Below, piece after piece: positions 25,656-34,874 of a stretch of 64,000 nt of DNA. Under the pieces are notes generated by a model, which saw only the letters and a list, made by a program, of their open reading frames with translations, ran no database searches and was not told where the DNA came from. How positions within the stretch are numbered: position 1 is the stretch's first letter; every line of letters starts with the position of its first letter. The DNA is from Bacteroidaceae bacterium (GTDB taxonomy: Bacteria > Bacteroidota > Bacteroidia > Bacteroidales > Bacteroidaceae): NCBI GenBank assembly GCA_902362595.1, contig CABIXF010000013.1, positions 25,603-89,602 of the forward strand. Direction: 5' to 3'. Position numbers and translations under genes: made by a program.

Positions 25656-26561
25656 ATGAAGGAAGCATTTATAAAACTGCATCTTTCCATTCTCATTGCC
25701 GGAGGGACGGGCGTGTTCGGGAGACTGATTTCCCTGAACGAAGGACTGCTCGTATGGTACCGGATGATGTTTGCCTCCGTGATGTTCTTTCTGCTGCTTT
25801 CGTGCTTGAAGAAGCTGCGGAAAGTCTCCTTTGGCGATGTGGCAAAGATTGCCTCCGTGGGGCTGCTGCTGGCCAGCCACTGGATTTTCTTCTATGGAAG
25901 CATCAAGGCCTCCAACGTGTCCATCGGTGTGGTCTGCCTGTCGCTGATGAGCATCTTTACCGCCATCTTTGAGCCCCTCATCAACCGTCACCGCATTTCC
26001 TTGCGGGAGATTCTGTTCAGCCTGGTGGCTGTGGGAGGCATCGTGCTGATTTTCCATTTCGACACCCGCTACCGGACCGGTATCTGCATGGGCGTCATCT
26101 CGTCGGCCCTGGCTTCGCTGTTTACCATTGTCAACAAGAAAGTGGCCGTGAACTATACCTCCAGCACCATGCTGATGTACGAGATGCTGGGCGGTTTTCT
26201 GGGCCTGTCGTGCATCCTGCCTTTCTACCTCCATTATTTCCCCGTGGCCTCCATTCTGCCCGGGACGCAGGATTTCATTTACCTGCTCTGTCTGGCTTCA
26301 ATCTGTACCGTCGGACTCTATATCCTCCAGATTCAGGTGCTGAAAGTCATTTCCGCCTTTACGGTCAATCTGAGCTACAACCTCGAGCCGATATACAGCA
26401 TCATCGGGGCCATGATTATTTTCCAGGAAGCCAAGGACCTGAACTTCAGTTTCTATCTGGGCCTGGGACTGATTGTGCTGTCGGTGGTGCTCCAGACCCT
26501 TAACGTGCTGTCGCAGCACCATAAGTTTGTACCCTCACTCTACGTCAAATGGAAACGCTGA
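25656..26561 (+). CDS. EamA/DMT-superfamily membrane transporter
   Basis: 301 aa with about ten hydrophobic helices in two EamA-type halves (for example IASVGLLLASHWIFFYGSI and ISAFTVNLSYNLEPIYSIIGA). DMT permeases export or import small metabolites; the substrate is unknown. The last 13 bp overlap the start of the RavA-like gene, so the three genes 25656-29474 probably form an operon. Base composition is clearly richer in G+C than neighbouring genes. Confidence 0.85.
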   Translation: MKEAFIKLHLSILIAGGTGVFGRLISLNEGLLVWYRMMFASVMFFLLLSCLKKLRKVSFGDVAKIASVGLLLASHWIFFYGSIKASNVSIGVVCLSLMSIFTAIFEPLINRHRISLREILFSLVAVGGIVLIFHFDTRYRTGICMGVISSALASLFTIVNKKVAVNYTSSTMLMYEMLGGFLGLSCILPFYLHYFPVASILPGTQDFIYLLCLASICTVGLYILQIQVLKVISAFTVNLSYNLEPIYSIIGAMIIFQEAKDLNFSFYLGLGLIVLSVVLQTLNVLSQHHKFVPSLYVKWKR

Positions 26562-28177
26562 AGAACCGTATCGAGCAACTGCTGGACACCCTCAACGAGC
26601 GGGTGTACGGCAAGGAAGAAGTCATGGCCCTGGCACTGCTTTCGGCTGTGGCTGGAGAGAGTATTTTCCTGCTGGGCCCTCCGGGAGTGGCCAAGAGTAT
26701 GGTAGCCCGTCGGCTGAAACTCATGTTTCGCGGAGGTACTGCGTTCGAATACCTCATGTCGCGTTTCAGTACCCCCGACGAGATTTTCGGCCCCGTGTCC
26801 ATCGCCAAGCTGAAAAATGAGGACACTTACGAACGCATGACCGAAGGCTATCTGCCTACCGCCACCGTGGTCTTTCTGGATGAAATCTGGAAAGCCGGTC
26901 CCGCCATACAGAATGCCCTGCTGACCGTCATCAATGAGAAAATCTACCGCAACGGACAGTTCTCCGTGCAGGTACCCATGAAGGGGCTGATTGCCGCCTC
27001 GAACGAACTTCCCGCTTCAGGGCAAGGACTGGAGGCCCTGTACGACCGTTTCCTGGTGCGCAAGTTGGTGGGTGGCATTGAAGACCTGTCCGAATTCGAC
27101 CAGATGATTCTGACCGCCGATGAAAGCGAACCGGAGATGGAAGAGCAGCTGGCCGTGAGCGACGAAGAATACCGCCAGTGGCAGGAACAGATGAAGGCCG
27201 TTGGTCTGCACTATTCCGTGCTGGAAGTGATTCATTCCCTCAAGGATAAGCTGGAAGACTACAACCGTCAGCTGGAAAATGCCGATGTACCCGCTTCACC
27301 CGCCCTGTATGTGTCCGACCGCCGTTGGAAGAAAATCGTACGCCTGCTGCGGGCCTCCGCCTTCCTGCAAGGGAACACCGAGGTGCGCCTGTCCGACTGC
27401 CTGCTGATGGTACACTGCCTGTGGAACGAGACCGGACAGATAGACTGGGTGCGCGATGCCGTGCTGACCGCGGTAGGAGAGAGCGTGCGCGGCTATGTGC
27501 TGAACCTTTCCGGCATTGAAGCCGATTTGCAAGCCCTGAAGAAAGAACTCGACTCCGCAGGAGCCCTGCGCGAGCGGGCCGATGCCGGACTGCAACTGGT
27601 CGATGCGTATTATTACCAGGTGGAGCGCGTGCGGCTGGCCGGACGGTTGCTCCTCTTTGCTTCCGACTACCAGCAGCTGGACGATACCGGCAAGCAGTTC
27701 TACCTGCATAAGGATAAGTACAAGACCGACTGTTACGTGCTGAAGAAATACGACCCCTCGATGCGCGGCAAGGTATCCCCTTCGAAAGTCTACACCCTTC
27801 GTCGGGGCCGCCGTTCGGTGTTCATCAACGACTATGAATACCCCTTGCTGTGCACGCCCGACTGTACCGCCCTGCCCGCCATGGAAGTACAGTCGCACGA
27901 AGACCTTCCCGCCCGCTTCAGTCGGCTGGAACAGCAGCTCAGTCACGTGGAAGCCCATTGCGGCGACTGGGTGAAAGAAGAAGCCGACTATTGCGCAAGC
28001 CATCTGTTTGTCGGACGAAAAGAAAAAGAAGCCATGAGCCGGATACTGGGCGAGCCGACGAAAGCCCTGTTCCGCTATCGGAACGAATTGGAGGAAATGA
28101 AACATGCATACCGGAAAGAGAACGAGGAATATCCGTCTGAAAGACCTGAAAACAGCCTATTTGGAGCAACTTCGTGA
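26549..28177 (+). CDS. ravA: RavA-like MoxR AAA+ ATPase
   Basis: 542 aa. Walker A LLGPPGVAKSM near residues 42-52, Walker B VVFLDEIWKA near 107-116, and sensor-type ITASNELP-like segment (LIAASNELPASG) near 149-160. The long C-terminal extension is of the LARA/RavA type, although that region is less conserved. In E. coli RavA works with the VWA protein ViaA in respiratory-complex maturation and aminoglycoside sensitivity, and binds lysine decarboxylase. The ViaA partner follows and overlaps by 74 bp. About 65 percent G+C in a sampled 60-base stretch (27301-27360). Confidence 0.83.
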   Translation: METLKNRIEQLLDTLNERVYGKEEVMALALLSAVAGESIFLLGPPGVAKSMVARRLKLMFRGGTAFEYLMSRFSTPDEIFGPVSIAKLKNEDTYERMTEGYLPTATVVFLDEIWKAGPAIQNALLTVINEKIYRNGQFSVQVPMKGLIAASNELPASGQGLEALYDRFLVRKLVGGIEDLSEFDQMILTADESEPEMEEQLAVSDEEYRQWQEQMKAVGLHYSVLEVIHSLKDKLEDYNRQLENADVPASPALYVSDRRWKKIVRLLRASAFLQGNTEVRLSDCLLMVHCLWNETGQIDWVRDAVLTAVGESVRGYVLNLSGIEADLQALKKELDSAGALRERADAGLQLVDAYYYQVERVRLAGRLLLFASDYQQLDDTGKQFYLHKDKYKTDCYVLKKYDPSMRGKVSPSKVYTLRRGRRSVFINDYEYPLLCTPDCTALPAMEVQSHEDLPARFSRLEQQLSHVEAHCGDWVKEEADYCASHLFVGRKEKEAMSRILGEPTKALFRYRNELEEMKHAYRKENEEYPSERPENSLFGATS

Positions 28178-29474
28178 GCGGAGCCGGGCGCGGATGGAAG
28201 AATACCTTCAGGGGCGGACGGTGCTGGAGAGCGAGCTGGAAGAATGTGTGTGGGACTATTACCGCAAGACGGTGCCCTCGCTTCAGGAATTCTATTCCCG
28301 CTATACCCCCGAATGGGAAGTCTTCTATGCAAACGCAACCCTTTCGTCGGCCGATTTCCTGACCTTCCTGCAACGGATGGAAACGGCCTTCCGCAAGCGC
28401 TATACCCTGGCCGAGCTGGATGTGTCCTATTACATCGGTCGCCTGTCCCGGCTTCCCGAAGGAAGCGAAGAACGTGCAGCCCTACAGGAACTCTTTCTGG
28501 ACAAGTGGCACCATCTGCTCTCGGTGAAGGAATACGACTACCAGTACCAGCACCTCTTCCACCTGTGCGACGGGTTCGCCCTGCTGGACAAGTCGTTCGG
28601 CCTGAAAACGGAGGGCAACCTCCGGGGCTCGCGCGTGAAATGGCTGTTGCGGAACCATCCGGAACTCTATCAGAAAGTGGTGCCCTATGAGAAAGCCATG
28701 GAGCAGAACCGCCAGATACGCGAGCTGGTGCGCTGCCTGGGAAAGAACGTGGGCGGACGGAAAGAAAGTTTCGACTCCCTGTCGGGACTTCGGGCCGACA
28801 GGCTGATTCATCATGCCGCCCAAAGCGACGTGGAAGGAGTGACCTTGGGCGACGACCTCAACAGCCTGCTGCCCGTGGAGTATTGCTACCTCACGGACGA
28901 GGTGCTCTATCCCTTCTTCATGCAGCGCTATGTGGAAAAACGCCTGCAACAGTTCGACTCCTATTCCCGCGAGGACCGTTCCGACCGTTCGCCGGAGAAA
29001 AAGAAAGTCAGTGCCCAGGGCCCCTACATCATTTGTGTGGACACCTCCGGTTCCATGCGCGAAGGCCGCGAACGCTTAGCCAAGTCGGCCGTGCTGGCCA
29101 TTGCCCGTCTCACGGAAGCCACCTCACGGAAATGTTACGTCATCAACTTCTCGGAAGACATCCAAACCCTTCTGGTGCGCGATTTGAAGACCGATTTCCC
29201 TGTGCTGGTGAACTTCCTGCAACGTCGTTTCGACGGCGGTACCGATGTGCGTCCGGCCTTTGCCGAAGCGCTGATGATGCTGCGTACCCACGGCTGGCAT
29301 CGGGCCGACGTGGTACTGATTTCCGATTTCGAGATGCCTCCTCCCGATGACGCGCTGCTGGCCGACATCCATCGTGCCCGTTTGCGGGGGACTTCCTTCT
29401 ATGCGCTGGTGTTCGGTACTCATCCGGAAACAGATTACCTTCACGAGTGTGAAAAGTATTGGGATATGTATTGA
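28104..29474 (+). CDS. viaA: ViaA-like VWA-domain protein
   Basis: 456 aa. The C-terminal von Willebrand A domain carries the MIDAS motif DTSGSM near residue 312, followed by the metal-site FDGGTDVRPA segment and ISDFEMP. The N-terminal 290 residues are the helical ViaA part. It is the partner and activator of the RavA ATPase. The start at 28104 has a purine-rich site (GGAGGA) 8 nt upstream; a later ATG at 28194 would remove the 74-bp overlap with ravA and cannot be excluded. A terminator follows at 29531-29577. Confidence 0.82.
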   Translation: MHTGKRTRNIRLKDLKTAYLEQLRERSRARMEEYLQGRTVLESELEECVWDYYRKTVPSLQEFYSRYTPEWEVFYANATLSSADFLTFLQRMETAFRKRYTLAELDVSYYIGRLSRLPEGSEERAALQELFLDKWHHLLSVKEYDYQYQHLFHLCDGFALLDKSFGLKTEGNLRGSRVKWLLRNHPELYQKVVPYEKAMEQNRQIRELVRCLGKNVGGRKESFDSLSGLRADRLIHHAAQSDVEGVTLGDDLNSLLPVEYCYLTDEVLYPFFMQRYVEKRLQQFDSYSREDRSDRSPEKKKVSAQGPYIICVDTSGSMREGRERLAKSAVLAIARLTEATSRKCYVINFSEDIQTLLVRDLKTDFPVLVNFLQRRFDGGTDVRPAFAEALMMLRTHGWHRADVVLISDFEMPPPDDALLADIHRARLRGTSFYALVFGTHPETDYLHECEKYWDMY

Positions 29475-29530
29475 ACAGGAAAATCACTTTTTTCTTGTTT
29501 TTCGCTTCTTGCTGAAAATAAGATTTAAAA

Positions 29531-29577
29531 TGCGAAATTCTGCTTTCTTTCTGAATGGAGGAATTTCGCATTTTTTT
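29531..29577 (+). terminator. Terminator after viaA
   Basis: TGCGAAATTC at 29531-29540 pairs with GAATTTCGCA at 29561-29570, followed by seven T. Confidence 0.85.
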
Positions 29578-29707
29578 GTGTATAATCTTGGGTTACCCCT
29601 TTCAGAAGGCTTGTAGAGGGGGTGTTTCCTGTATAAAAACGGGTATTCGGATGAATCTGGAGAAGAAAATGCGTGAAAATCGGCCTGAAAAGCCGAATTT
29701 GAAGCCA

Positions 29708-29811
29708 AAATGCCGAAGTGTTTGGGCGAAAGCCCCGAAGCATTTCTGGAAAAACTCTTTGACGTTTGAAGGAAAACGTAAGGGCGTTTGAGGGCAAATG
29801 TACTTGCGTTT
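29708..29811. repeat. Five-unit degenerate palindromic array, 22-bp period (array 2)
   Basis: 16-bp units start at 29708, 29730, 29752, 29774 and 29796, again exactly 22 bp apart: AAATGCCGAAGTGTTT, AAGCCCCGAAGCATTT, AAACTCTTTGACGTTT, AAACGTAAGGGCGTTT and AAATGTACTTGCGTTT. The arms degenerate from the AAACG-N6-CGTTT form of array 1. The rest of the 29475-30205 region holds the viaA terminator and low-complexity T/G-rich sequence with no gene I can support. Confidence 0.8.
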
Positions 29812-30205
29812 TGGGAAAGTGGTTTTGGGGGCTTCTGGAAGGGGGTAGTGGGTGAAGACTTTTGAAGACTTTTTTTGCGAAATGAGGTGATTGGAGTGTG
29901 AAAATGGGAGTTTCTTTTTGTACGTGTTTGCTTGTGTTTTGTGGATGATGTGCGTGGTTCCTTTCTTATTTTTGTAATTTGGTTGTTGTTTATTTGAATA
30001 TTGTTTCTTTTTGAATTTGCGTAGATACTTTTCCTTGGGAAAAAGGGAAGCATGGGGCCTGGAGCGACTGAATTAGAAAATTTGAATGAGGAAGGAGGGG
30101 AATTGACATTTTGTTATGTTGGAATAACTCGTGACACTGTTTGTTTTACACTACCTATTTATGTGAAAAAGCAATTATTCGTAGGGGAATGAAAAACTTC
30201 AAAAA

Positions 30206-30870
30206 TTATGTAGTCTTTTGTTTGAAGTATTCTTCTGCATCCATTTTCAGATCCATACTGATAAGTTCCCATGCGTATCCTCTAAAGCAATCTATCCCTT
30301 CTGGACATTCTTTGATGTTGGATATTTTTTTGAATCCGGCTTCAACCTCTTTTTCTGTAAAGCTCCATTCATCACGTGTGGTAGCCCACTCAATCATGTC
30401 TTTCAGACTGAATGTGTTGGAAAGTTCATAGATGTCCCAAAAGTCCTTTTGCCTGGGTTCGTCTTGAGTCATCGCTTTTATTTTCATTGCGGCGATTTCT
30501 CTTGTGTCTGCAAGTCTGATTCCATCTATGCATTTGATGGGAAAAATAAAGTTTTCCGTATAGAAGAAGTCTACTTTTATGCAAGCAGTTGGGGATTCTC
30601 CAATTCGGACGGAGTATCCCAAGGCTGGTTGGTCTAAGGTGTCTATATTTTCTGTATAAGGAAAATTTTCTTTCAAAAAACTTTCATTGCTGCTGTATTC
30701 ATGCTTCCATAATCCATGTCTGTAAATAAATCTATGTCTATGGAGCGTCTGTGTCCAAGCTGGAGACTAAGACATGTTCCTCCCACTAAATTAAAGTCTT
30801 TGAAAATATCTGATTCTGATATTTTTTTCAGACAGTTAACTAAAAGTGGGGATACAGTTTCATTGCACAA
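30206..30870 (-). pseudogene. AbiEii/AbiGii-type nucleotidyltransferase toxin, frameshifted
   Basis: Two overlapping frames together give one AbiEii-like protein of about 220 aa. The 5' frame (30870-30673, 65 aa) has the nucleotidyltransferase motif LVGGTCLSLQLGHRRSIDIDLF with the catalytic D-x-D. The 3' frame (30676-30206) has the family continuation IKVDFFY...IRLADTREIAAMKIKA...KDFWDIYEL. The break falls on a run of six T (minus strand, 30675-30680); one extra T would restore a continuous protein. It may be a true loss, slippage at the homopolymer, or a base-call error. It overlaps the upstream DUF6922 gene by 11 bp, as expected for a type IV-like toxin-antitoxin pair. Confidence 0.78.
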
Positions 30871-31375
30871 ATTCTTTAAAGTTCTTTTCCCTTGTTTCCT
30901 TTTTCCATTCGCTGTTTATGGTGGGTAATATAGCTTTTAATGTATCCTTTCCATAGAATCTGATGGCTTCCTCAATTTCCTGCTGGTTGCCATATTCAAA
31001 TATGCGTTGAATGACCCATTCTTTGTTTTTTATCCAGTTGATTTTTTCTATTCTTGTATCCCAGAATAAAGCTGTGCTGAATTTTGATAAGTCTGGATGC
31101 TGGGACGGTTCTTTTTCTGTAATATAGGCATAGACTTGATAATTGGCTTGTATGATGTAAAAATAGCCTTCAATGCCTATTCCTAATGCTTTTTCTATGT
31201 TTAGAGACTGCTCGATAGTGAAATCTCGCTTTCCTTTAATTAATTCATTGATTCTTTGTGGATATACACCAGTCTCGGTGGATAGTTCCTTTTGAGTGAT
31301 TTTTGCTTTTCTCAAAATATGTTCCAGCACTTTTCCTGCCGGTGTCATTTTGGCTGTGATATATTCTTCATACAT
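30860..31375 (-). CDS. XRE-type HTH / DUF6922-like antitoxin partner of AbiEii
   Basis: 171 aa. The N-terminal half is a HigA-like helix-turn-helix (VLEHILRKAKITQKELSTETGVYPQRINELIKG). The C-terminal half (ALFWDTRIEKINWIKNKEWVIQRIFEYGNQQE...RFYG) resembles DUF6922, which accompanies AbiEii toxins in Bacteroidota. The ATG at 31375 is chosen over an upstream TTG because a TATTTTTG promoter box lies at 31393-31400 on this strand. The HTH part probably autoregulates the pair. If the adjacent toxin is truly broken, this antitoxin is an orphan. Confidence 0.8.
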   Translation of the reverse strand: MYEEYITAKMTPAGKVLEHILRKAKITQKELSTETGVYPQRINELIKGKRDFTIEQSLNIEKALGIGIEGYFYIIQANYQVYAYITEKEPSQHPDLSKFSTALFWDTRIEKINWIKNKEWVIQRIFEYGNQQEIEEAIRFYGKDTLKAILPTINSEWKKETREKNFKEFVQ

Positions 31376-31392
31376 ACTGGTTTCCTTTATGT

Positions 31393-31400
31393 TCTGATAC
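31393..31400 (-). promoter_or_regulatory. -7 promoter box for the antitoxin-toxin pair
   Basis: TATTTTTG on the minus strand matches TAnnTTTG and lies 18 nt upstream of the ATG at 31375. Confidence 0.6.
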
Positions 31401-31575
31401 AAAAATACATCAATTAAGAATGATAACCCAATTTGGTGATTGAATTTGTGGATGCTTTCCTTATTTATCAGTTATAGCATAGTAATGTTCAAAGGTGATA
31501 GTATTCGCAATATTCCGTTTTTGAAGGTTTTAGTGTGCAATGAGTTGACGGGAATGAGGATGAAAAGAAAGTGAT

Positions 31576-31701
31576 TCGCAGTGTAAAAACCAGATTGAAT
31601 GTGGCGGAATTTCAGTTTGATGAAAATCATAAATTAGAGAAAGTACCTGCCTTACAGGCAAATGGGGTGACTCTATATCCATCGTACTGTTTTGTTATGA
31701 T
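31576..31701 (+). pseudogene. Possible gene remnant, family not recognised
   Basis: In the 31403-31936 gap an in-frame stretch reads like real protein (TRLNVAEFQFDENHKLEK, then PALQANGVTLYPSYCF) but has no start codon or intact domain and runs into a stop. It may be the tail of a lost gene. Function is not assignable. Confidence 0.25.
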
Positions 31702-31759
31702 AACTTAGCTAAAAAAGAATATAATCTGTATATTTTCCCTTTTTTATCATTGTTCAATG

Positions 31760-31909
31760 CTATTTATCAATATATTTGTGGGCATCTTCCTGTGTAACAA
31801 ACAATGATGCGAGTTGCAAGTTTAATATATACAGGTTGAATACAGCTATGTCTTTTGACAAATGTCTGTTGTAAAATGAGACTTTAATATCTAATCCATT
31901 TAGTTGCAT
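31760..31909 (-). CDS. Possible small protein of 49 aa
   Basis: Open frame MQLNGLDIKVSFYNRHLSKD... to ...FVTQEDAHKYIDK, divergent from the TPR-LuxR gene that starts at 31937. Its composition looks protein-like (balanced charged and hydrophobic residues), but I recognise no family, and it could be chance or a remnant. Confidence 0.22.
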   Translation of the reverse strand: MQLNGLDIKVSFYNRHLSKDIAVFNLYILNLQLASLFVTQEDAHKYIDK

Positions 31910-31936
31910 GATATAACCATGCAAAATAATATGAAT

Positions 31937-33577
31937 ATGAAACTGAATCACTATATGGGTGTAATAGCATGTATTTCCTTGTTATTACTTGGTTCTTGTA
32001 ATTCTGAATATTCGGCGAGTAGAAATTTTGATGATATAATTTTTCAGATAGAAAATGATCCACAATCCTATTTGTTAAGGTTAGATACGATAAACATGAA
32101 TTGCGTAAAGAATAAAAGAGATGCGGTTCATTTTATATTAGCTGCAATCACACTCAGTTATACGGATAATAATTATTATCCACCAAAGAGTGTGTTGGAA
32201 AGGTGCATTCAGATTTTTAAGAAAGAAAAAATGATTCAGCCATACCTTGAAACTTTATATCTTCTTGCGGAAACCTATAAAAAAGAAAATGATATAACAA
32301 AAGAAGTCCATACCATAGAAACCGCAATAAATATTGCTAGACAAGAATATGACCAAGAATGGCTTTTTTATCTTTACAGCTATCTCGGTGAAATGTATAT
32401 CAGGCAATTTAACACCTTGAATTTTATTAAATACCAGACTCTTGCCAATCAATGCATAAAGGATGTAAATTTTCAAGATATGAGTATATCAACTCAAATA
32501 CAAGTTGCCAAAAGCTTTCTATATTTAGATCAATATAAAGTCTCATACGAAAAATTGAATGAAATAGAAAAATATCTTGGTAAAAAGAATATATTTTTAA
32601 GTGAAATAAAACGTCTGCAGGGAATTGCCTTATACAAAATGCAACATTGGGATGCTTGCATAGAAAAGCTGAAAGAAGCTGTAGTTGAGGAAACATCCAT
32701 TGAACATAAATTCACATGTTTCGCAATTTTGACATATTGTTATTATCGTAAAAAGGACTTGTTAAATGCAGAAAAATATAAGTTTCTGGCGATAGAGAAT
32801 AGTATAAATGGAGGAAATGTCTTTGCAGAAATAGAATTCTATACGTTGTGTGCAGAGTTTGCTCGGTTAAATCATGATGCAGGCGAACAAATAAAATGCC
32901 TTAACAAGTTAAAGGAGAAATATGAAATGGCATTTGATTGCCTGAATGGAGAATCATTGGATAAGGCGATACAGGCCTATACAAATATTTGTGAGAAAAA
33001 AACTATTCATAGACAGATAGCCATTTATAAATACATTCTGGTAGGACTTCTTGTAGTATTATGCGTATCTTTGGTGATATATATACAGCTCCGGAAAAAG
33101 CAAGTTTATAAGATTCTCGCTTTGCAACAGCAGATTAATTCTTTGGATAACCTTAGAAATGTAAAAAATGAAGTCAAAGAGTTTATTTTGCGTGATTTTG
33201 AGATAGCAAAGAAGATCGCAATTTTGCGCTCAACACAGCAAGTGCAGAGTGCAAGATTTCTTAAAGATTTGGAAAAGTATCATATAATAGATGAGAATTA
33301 TTTGCTAGGTACACAGTGGGAACAGTTTTATAATCATATAGATCTATCTTTTGATGGGTTCTATTCAAAACTTATTCAGAAATATCCTATGCTGAATGAC
33401 AAAGAAGTCCAGTTGTGTTGCATGCTTGTTTCTGGATTCAAGACAGAAGAGATTGCTGCCATTTGGATGAATAGTGTCTTTTCAGTACATAAGTACAAAA
33501 CTAATATTAGAAAAAAAATTGGTATTCCTGAAGGTGGGGATATTGTCTTGTTTTTAGTTGAAAAACTAGACTTATAG
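31937..33577 (+). CDS. Membrane TPR protein with LuxR-like HTH (regulator)
   Basis: About 546 aa. Lipobox-like N-terminus (CISLLLLGSC), then helical TPR-like repeats over about residues 60-350, one membrane helix near 370 (YILVGLLVVLCVSLVIYI), a coiled stretch, and a C-terminal LuxR-type helix-turn-helix (LNDKEVQLCCMLVSGFKTEEIAAIWMNS...IRKKIGI). This layout is common in Bacteroides and suggests an extracytoplasmic TPR sensor coupled to a cytoplasmic DNA-binding tail. ATGs at 31919 and 31931 are alternative starts. It is AT-rich (17 of 60 bases G+C at 32041-32100) and precedes the secreted TonB_C cluster it may control. Confidence 0.75.
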   Translation: MKLNHYMGVIACISLLLLGSCNSEYSASRNFDDIIFQIENDPQSYLLRLDTINMNCVKNKRDAVHFILAAITLSYTDNNYYPPKSVLERCIQIFKKEKMIQPYLETLYLLAETYKKENDITKEVHTIETAINIARQEYDQEWLFYLYSYLGEMYIRQFNTLNFIKYQTLANQCIKDVNFQDMSISTQIQVAKSFLYLDQYKVSYEKLNEIEKYLGKKNIFLSEIKRLQGIALYKMQHWDACIEKLKEAVVEETSIEHKFTCFAILTYCYYRKKDLLNAEKYKFLAIENSINGGNVFAEIEFYTLCAEFARLNHDAGEQIKCLNKLKEKYEMAFDCLNGESLDKAIQAYTNICEKKTIHRQIAIYKYILVGLLVVLCVSLVIYIQLRKKQVYKILALQQQINSLDNLRNVKNEVKEFILRDFEIAKKIAILRSTQQVQSARFLKDLEKYHIIDENYLLGTQWEQFYNHIDLSFDGFYSKLIQKYPMLNDKEVQLCCMLVSGFKTEEIAAIWMNSVFSVHKYKTNIRKKIGIPEGGDIVLFLVEKLDL

Positions 33578-33884
33578 TTGCTTTGTCTTATATTACAAGC
33601 ATTTATACTGTATAGTATTTGATAATCAGATATATACAAATCTATATTACAAGCTTATTTCTATGGATTGCCAATGGTTTAATGGATAGTTTACCTTAAT
33701 TTTGCATCAAACAAATATCTGTAGTCTGATGGTATTATTGCCCTGGATTTTATGAAATAGAAACAAGGAGACTATAAAATATCTGGCAGTACTACAACAG
33801 TGCAAAATTTTAATGATTTCTTAAGCAAATATGGCAATAATGGCATAGTATTGAATATTTGTTAACTTATAAAAATTATATATT

Positions 33885-34856
33885 ATGAAAAGACTTGCAT
33901 TATTATCACTGCTTTCATTCTGTTTTATAGCAGTATTCAGTTTTCCTGTAGATACAGCAAAGGTGAACCGTACATTCGCTTTAATGGTAAAGTCGGGATA
34001 TACGGCAGAGACGCAACGTGAATTCTTCGATGCTTTTCCTGTAACCTGGCATGAACTCTGGCTTACATACGGAAACATACCTTCGTTTGATAATCTTAAA
34101 TCAAGTTTCAGGAAACACATGTACGAAGGTTTGTATAAATTAGACAAGATACCCGACAGCTTGTTTTACGACAGGCTGATAACTCTTTGCATTGGCGGTA
34201 GTGAAGTAGTAGATGATATAGGAGGTAATCTTCATCATCTTATAAAAAAGAAACTTGAAGAAAACCCTGAGTTGATGATGGAACGTCTCAGCAAGAAATA
34301 CTATACGGCATATTTCCCTTTCTGGTATTCCCTTTTCAACAGTCTGCTATGTACTGATGAGAATGTGGAAATATACAGGAAATTAGAAAATTATAAATTA
34401 ATGTTCAAGGAAAAATATCCGGTTATAATGAACTATATGGAGCAGGCATTTATACTTTCCAATGGTAAGGCCATATTTGAAGACAATCGTTTTCCTTTAT
34501 ACTATAAATCACATAAACCTGAAGAAGTGAAGATGCAGATTCAACGGGAGGACGGAGTATATTTTGTGGCGGAACAGTTTCCGGAATATCCCGGTGGAGT
34601 AAACGGAATGTTGGATTTTATAAAAGAGAATTTCAAGTTGCCTGAATCATACTCTTGTAAAAAAGTCTTTATAACCGTAAAGGTGGTAATAGACACAGAC
34701 GGCAATATCAAATCATCCACAATAGATAAAAGTTATGATGAAACAGCGGACAAAGAGGCCCTTAGGGTGGTATCACTAATGCCCCGCTGGAAAGCTGCGA
34801 TAGACAAGGGAAAGAACGTTCCCTGCTTGTTTACAATCCCTTTCAGATATAAGTGA
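33885..34856 (+). CDS. Secreted protein with C-terminal TonB domain (A)
   Basis: 323 aa. Signal peptide (MKRLALLSLLSFCFIAVFSF), about 200 helical residues of no recognised family, then a TonB C-terminal domain at about 225-323 (EYPGGVNGMLDFIKENFKLP; VKVVIDTDGNIKSSTI; DKEALRVVSLMPRWKAA). No proline-rich spacer is present, and the single N-terminal helix looks cleavable. The protein therefore lacks the tether of an ordinary TonB and may be periplasmic. The TonB domain shares the lead-in EDGVYxV with the protein at 36541. The first gene of the cluster downstream of the TPR-LuxR regulator. Confidence 0.75.
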   Translation: MKRLALLSLLSFCFIAVFSFPVDTAKVNRTFALMVKSGYTAETQREFFDAFPVTWHELWLTYGNIPSFDNLKSSFRKHMYEGLYKLDKIPDSLFYDRLITLCIGGSEVVDDIGGNLHHLIKKKLEENPELMMERLSKKYYTAYFPFWYSLFNSLLCTDENVEIYRKLENYKLMFKEKYPVIMNYMEQAFILSNGKAIFEDNRFPLYYKSHKPEEVKMQIQREDGVYFVAEQFPEYPGGVNGMLDFIKENFKLPESYSCKKVFITVKVVIDTDGNIKSSTIDKSYDETADKEALRVVSLMPRWKAAIDKGKNVPCLFTIPFRYK

Positions 34857-34874
34857 CAATAAGAATTCAATAAG

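Noticed and set aside
28104..28177. Frameshift between ravA and viaA
   Set aside because: Both proteins are complete and differ in frame as two separate genes; the overlap is a normal compact-operon feature.
29840..30200. A small gene in the T/G-rich stretch after array 2
   Set aside because: Frames are short, low-complexity and without a credible start or domain.
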